A stretch of DNA of 15,741 bases, taken from Eubacterium sp. CAG:252. Lineage in GTDB: Bacteria; Bacillota; Clostridia; Lachnospirales; Lachnospiraceae. The notes beneath the pieces are model-generated. The model saw nothing but the letters and a program-made list of their open reading frames with translations, ran no database searches and was not told where the DNA came from. Position 1 is the stretch's first letter. Every line of letters begins with the position of its first letter. Positions 13,126 to 15,741 of this stretch are shown here, one piece after another. A program made the translations under genes and the position numbers. The stretch is taken from NCBI GenBank assembly GCA_000436535.1, contig FR886241.1:1-15741 (forward strand), written 5' to 3'.

Positions 13126-13173
13126 ATACTATATATAGTATGTGAGGTTGACTAAAAGACCAATATGTTGTAG
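13126..13173. promoter_or_regulatory. Paired NrdR boxes upstream of nrdD
   Basis: Box 1, ATACTATATATAGTAT (13126-13141), is a perfect palindrome matching 14 of 16 positions of the known NrdR consensus (acaCwAtATaTwGwgt). Box 2 (13158-13173) has the core CAATATGTTG, 9 of 10 core positions. Their starts are 32 bp apart, about three helical turns, as is usual for NrdR sites. A TTGACA (13116-13121) lies 5 bp before box 1; with 17 bp spacing the -10 would be TATGTG (13139-13144), so NrdR would cover the promoter. The -10 is poor. GTACCT (13092-13097) and AGGTAC (13109-13114) form an inverted repeat just upstream of the -35. Confidence 0.65.
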
Positions 13174-13187
13174 AATTTAAGTCGCTG

Positions 13188-13204
13188 AAGATAATGATTA
13201 TTGA
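13188..13204. promoter_or_regulatory. Fur-box-like site in the nrdD leader
   Basis: AAGATAATGATTATTGA matches 16 of 17 bases of the site before feoA2 (857-873) and 11 of 14 positions of the classic 7-1-7 Fur box. It lies downstream of the proposed nrdD promoter. A Fur or PerR type regulator could bind; NrdD depends on iron-sulfur-activated radical chemistry, so iron control would make sense. This is inference from sequence resemblance. Confidence 0.35.
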
Positions 13205-13311
13205 TGCACTATGCAGGTGGTTAGGACACTTGTATAGTGCATTACATTGTCTATAGGATTAATAGTGTATACATTATTTTATATATTTATGGTTATGCCG
13301 TGTAACCATAA
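13204..13311 (+). promoter_or_regulatory. nrdD leader with two hairpins
   Basis: ATGCACTAT (13204-13212) and ATAGTGCAT (13234-13242) form a perfect 9-bp stem with a 21-nt loop. TTATGGTTA (13287-13295) and TAACCATAA (13303-13311) form a second perfect 9-bp stem with a 7-nt loop. Neither is followed by a T-run. They lie in the roughly 200-nt untranslated leader of nrdD. I do not recognise a known riboswitch class. No gene is present between 13025 and 13368. Confidence 0.45.
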
Positions 13312-13368
13312 GTCAGAGCTCAGAATTTTTAACATTATTCAGGATATAAATGGGAGGGTATGATTATA

Positions 13369-15549
13369 ATGAAGATAATTAAGCGTAGTGGTTCAGAAGT
13401 AACATTTGACATTACCAAGATTATGGCAGCAGTATCAAAAGCTAATCAGGAGGTAGTACACAGTGAGAGGCTTTCGGATGAACAGATACAGACAATATCA
13501 GATAATGTTGAGAGTATATGTGAAGAGATGAACAGATCTCTTAATGTGGAGGAAATTCAGGACCTTGTTGAGAATCAGATTATGAATTTCAGGGCATTTG
13601 CAGTTGCAAGAAAGTATATTACATATAGATATAAGAGAGCTCTTGTAAGAAAGTCGAATTCAACAGACCAGCAGATATTAAGTCTTCTGGAATGTAATAA
13701 CGAAGAAGTAAAGCAGGAGAATTCAAACAAGAATCCAACAGTAAACAGTGTACAGAGAGATTATATGGCAGGTGAGGTAAGTAAGGATATTACTAAAAGA
13801 TTCCTGCTTCCAGCAGATATAGTCGATGCGCATGAGCAGGGGCTTATACATTTCCATGATGCAGATTATTTTGCACAGCATATGCACAACTGCTGTCTTG
13901 TTAATCTTGAGGATATGTTACAGAATGGAACAGTCATAAGCGAAACTATGATAGAGAAGCCACACAGCTTTTCTACAGCTTGCAACATAGCCACGCAGGC
14001 TATAGCACAGATAGCGAGTTCACAGTATGGTGGACAAAGTATATCACTTGCCCATCTTGCTCCATTTGTACAGATAAGCAGGGAAAAGTTTATTAAGCAG
14101 GTTGCTGAGGAGTTTAAGGCAACAGGAATAGACGCAAGTGAAGAGAAGATAAAGGAAGTTGCTGAACTAAGGGTAAGAGATGAGATAAAGCGTGGAGTAC
14201 AGATGATACAGTATCAGGTCATAACACTTATGACTACTAATGGACAGGCACCATTTGTCACTGTATTTATGTATATAGATGAGGTACCTGAAGGTCAGAC
14301 AAGAGAGGATCTTGCACTTGTTATAGAAGAGGTATTAAAGCAGAGAATTCAAGGTGTTAAGAATGAAAAAGGCGTATGGATAACTCCAGCGTTCCCTAAG
14401 CTTATATATGTTCTTGAGGAAGATAATATAAGAGAAGACTCTAAGTACTGGAATCTTACACAGCTTGCTGCACAGTGTACAGCTAAGAGAATGGTTCCTG
14501 ATTATATCTCTGAGAAGATTATGAAGAAGCTTAAGGTCGATAAGAATGGTGACGGACACTGCTTCCCATGTATGGGCTGCCGTTCATTCCTTACACCATA
14601 CAATGACCCTGAAACGGGCAAGCCTAAGTATTATGGAAGATTTAATCAGGGTGTTGTTACTCTTAATCTTGTTGATGTGGCATGTTCATCAGGAAAGGAT
14701 ATGGACAAGTTCTGGAAAATTCTTGATGAAAGACTTGAACTTTGTAAGAGAGCGCTTATGTGCAGACATTACAGATTAAAGGGAACACCTTCGGATGTTG
14801 CGCCAATTCTCTGGCAGAATGGTGCGCTTGCAAGACTTAAGAAAGGTGAAACTATAGACAAGCTTCTCTATGGCGGTTATTCAACTATTTCTTTAGGTTA
14901 TGCAGGTCTTTGTGAATGTACTTATTATATGAAGGGTGTTACACACACGGCACCAGAGGGAACTGAGTTTGCATTAAAGCTTATGACTTATTTAAGGGAT
15001 ACATGTAACAGATGGGCAGAGGAAACTAATATTGACTTTAGTCTTTATGGTACACCTCTTGAGTCTACAACTTATAAGTTTGCTAAAAATCTTCAGAAGA
15101 GATTTGGTAAGATTAAAGGTGTAACTGACAAGAATTATATAACTAACAGTTATCATGTCCATGTTACTGAGAATATAAATGCGTTTGATAAGTTAAAGTT
15201 TGAAGCGCAGTTCCAGGAGCTTTCTCCGGGAGGAGCTATTAGTTATGTTGAGGTTCCTGATATGAATGATAATATTCCAGCAGTTCTTTCTGTTATGCAG
15301 TTTATATATGACAATATTATGTATGCAGAGCTTAATACAAAGAGTGATTACTGTCAGGTATGTGGATACACAGGTCAGATTCAGATTATAACTGATGATG
15401 ACGGAAAGCTTATCTGGGAGTGCCCTAATTGTGGCAACCGCAATCAGGATAAGATGAATGTTGCAAGAAGAACATGCGGTTATATCGGAACGCAGTTCTG
15501 GAATCAGGGACGTACTCAGGAGATAAAGGAGAGGGTGCTTCATCTGTAA
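13369..15549 (+). CDS. nrdD: Anaerobic (class III) ribonucleoside-triphosphate reductase
   Basis: NrdD reduces ribonucleoside triphosphates to deoxyribonucleotides without oxygen, using a glycyl radical and formate. Residue numbers are for the 726-residue form. An ATP-cone (about 1-95) begins MKIIKRSGSEVTFDI. The catalytic domain contains HFHDADYFAQHMHNCCLVN near 161-179 and the active-site cysteine segment CFPCMGCRS (398-406). The C-terminal Cys4 zinc site is CQVC (662-665) and CPNC (685-688), and the radical loop RRTCGYIG has its glycine at 704. Two ATGs compete. The one at 13360 is only 2 nt from GGGAGG; the one at 13369 gives the usual family N-terminus at 11 nt spacing, so I prefer 13369. 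The protein is full length and needs the activase NrdG, which is not seen immediately downstream; a terminator follows instead. Confidence 0.96.
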   Translation: MKIIKRSGSEVTFDITKIMAAVSKANQEVVHSERLSDEQIQTISDNVESICEEMNRSLNVEEIQDLVENQIMNFRAFAVARKYITYRYKRALVRKSNSTDQQILSLLECNNEEVKQENSNKNPTVNSVQRDYMAGEVSKDITKRFLLPADIVDAHEQGLIHFHDADYFAQHMHNCCLVNLEDMLQNGTVISETMIEKPHSFSTACNIATQAIAQIASSQYGGQSISLAHLAPFVQISREKFIKQVAEEFKATGIDASEEKIKEVAELRVRDEIKRGVQMIQYQVITLMTTNGQAPFVTVFMYIDEVPEGQTREDLALVIEEVLKQRIQGVKNEKGVWITPAFPKLIYVLEEDNIREDSKYWNLTQLAAQCTAKRMVPDYISEKIMKKLKVDKNGDGHCFPCMGCRSFLTPYNDPETGKPKYYGRFNQGVVTLNLVDVACSSGKDMDKFWKILDERLELCKRALMCRHYRLKGTPSDVAPILWQNGALARLKKGETIDKLLYGGYSTISLGYAGLCECTYYMKGVTHTAPEGTEFALKLMTYLRDTCNRWAEETNIDFSLYGTPLESTTYKFAKNLQKRFGKIKGVTDKNYITNSYHVHVTENINAFDKLKFEAQFQELSPGGAISYVEVPDMNDNIPAVLSVMQFIYDNIMYAELNTKSDYCQVCGYTGQIQIITDDDGKLIWECPNCGNRNQDKMNVARRTCGYIGTQFWNQGRTQEIKERVLHL

Positions 15550-15600
15550 TGAGGTGTCCGGTGTCCTTGGGATGTTTGGTATAAAGAATTATATATAATG

Positions 15601-15653
15601 AAATCGGTTCTAAACTTTACCTGTGGGGTAAGGTTTGGAACCGATTTTTGTTG
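15601..15653 (+). terminator. Strong Rho-independent terminator after nrdD
   Basis: AAATCGGTTC (15601-15610) and GAACCGATTT (15638-15647) are exact complements. Inside, AAACTTTACC (15612-15621) pairs with GGTAAGGTTT (15627-15636) with one G-T pair, so the stem is about 20 bp long. TTTTTGTTG follows. It stands 52 nt after the nrdD stop. Confidence 0.93.
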
Positions 15654-15741
15654 TTAGAAACATTTTAATAATTATTACAAAGACAGATATAAGCTAAGGG
15701 AGGGCTGTCGCGAATAATGCAAAGGACACACTTGAAAGTCT
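15654..15741. other. Window end, no gene resolved
   Basis: The last 88 bases contain a TAATAATTATTA palindrome (15666-15677), a purine-rich GGGAGGG (15698-15704), and an ATG at 15717 that opens a frame running off the window after eight codons. The 12-nt gap between the two is long for a ribosome site. This could be the start of a gene, or the edge of a mobile element (GGGCTGTCGCG at 15702-15712 recalls some insertion-sequence ends). Neither can be supported from so little sequence. Confidence 0.3.

Noticed and set aside
13226..13241. A third NrdR box at ACACTTGTATAGTGC
   Set aside because: The conserved C and G are one base too close, and the right half is better explained as an arm of the 9-bp hairpin 13204-13242.
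15702..15741. Insertion-sequence end (GGGCTGTCGCG) or start of a new gene at 15717
   Set aside because: Too little sequence remains: no partner repeat, no transposase, and the open frame has only eight codons with poorly spaced ribosome site.
1..15741. CRISPR array, tRNA or rRNA genes, prophage or integrase
   Set aside because: No regularly spaced direct repeats, no tRNA-like cloverleaf, no rRNA segments and no recombinase-like protein were seen on either strand.

Overview
The window looks like a chromosomal segment of a low-GC, strictly anaerobic Firmicute, most likely a gut or rumen Lachnospiraceae. The signs are A/T-rich codon use with many AGA arginine codons, strong AGGAGG-type ribosome sites, sigma-A type promoters, a Clostridia-type feoA-feoA-feoB array and an oxygen-sensitive class III ribonucleotide reductase. 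The species assignment is inference; no rRNA or marker gene is present.

Layout. (1) 3-155 is the 3' end of an unidentified gene with higher GC than the rest, followed by about 300 nt of AT-rich spacer. (2) 378-4556 is a ferrous-iron uptake operon: a promoter with an operator palindrome on its -10, feoA1, feoA2, feoB with a large acidic extracytoplasmic insertion, a 43-residue Cys-rich FeoB-associated membrane protein, a divergent Cys-rich Fur-family regulator, and a terminator. (3) 4666-7391 is a second metal operon: a Fur-box-like palindrome, a promoter, a small glycine-zipper membrane protein with an acidic tail, a P1B-type ATPase with SCALK in place of CPC and GRLR in place of an N-terminal CxxC, and a strong terminator. 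This pair resembles ferrosome (fez) iron-storage loci. (4) 7420-10640 is an ABC exporter pair (MacB-type ATPase plus FtsX-type permease) whose upstream region carries the same GTTAG-N6-CTAAC palindrome as the feo promoter. (5) 10641-10836 is a run of hairpins with no gene. (6) 10837-10998 (minus) is a 53-residue orphan protein, diverging from (7) a cytoplasmic GGDEF protein at 11231-13024. (8) 13092-15653 is nrdD with a paired NrdR-box arrangement, a Fur-like site and a structured leader, closed by a strong terminator with no nrdG directly after it.

How it fits together. The first 10 kb read as an iron-homeostasis island: Fe(II) import (Feo), possible compartmental iron storage (Fez-like) and an ABC exporter of unknown cargo. 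They are tied together by two operator classes, TTAG-N6-CTAA at feoA1, between feoA2 and feoB, and at the ABC operon, and a GATAAT/TGATAA Fur-like class before feoA2, before the ATPase operon and before nrdD. The strongest candidate for something undescribed is this combined regulon with its ferrosome-like ATPase pair, the acidic insertion in FeoB and the near histidine-free Fur homologue. Everything is read by eye, with no database search.
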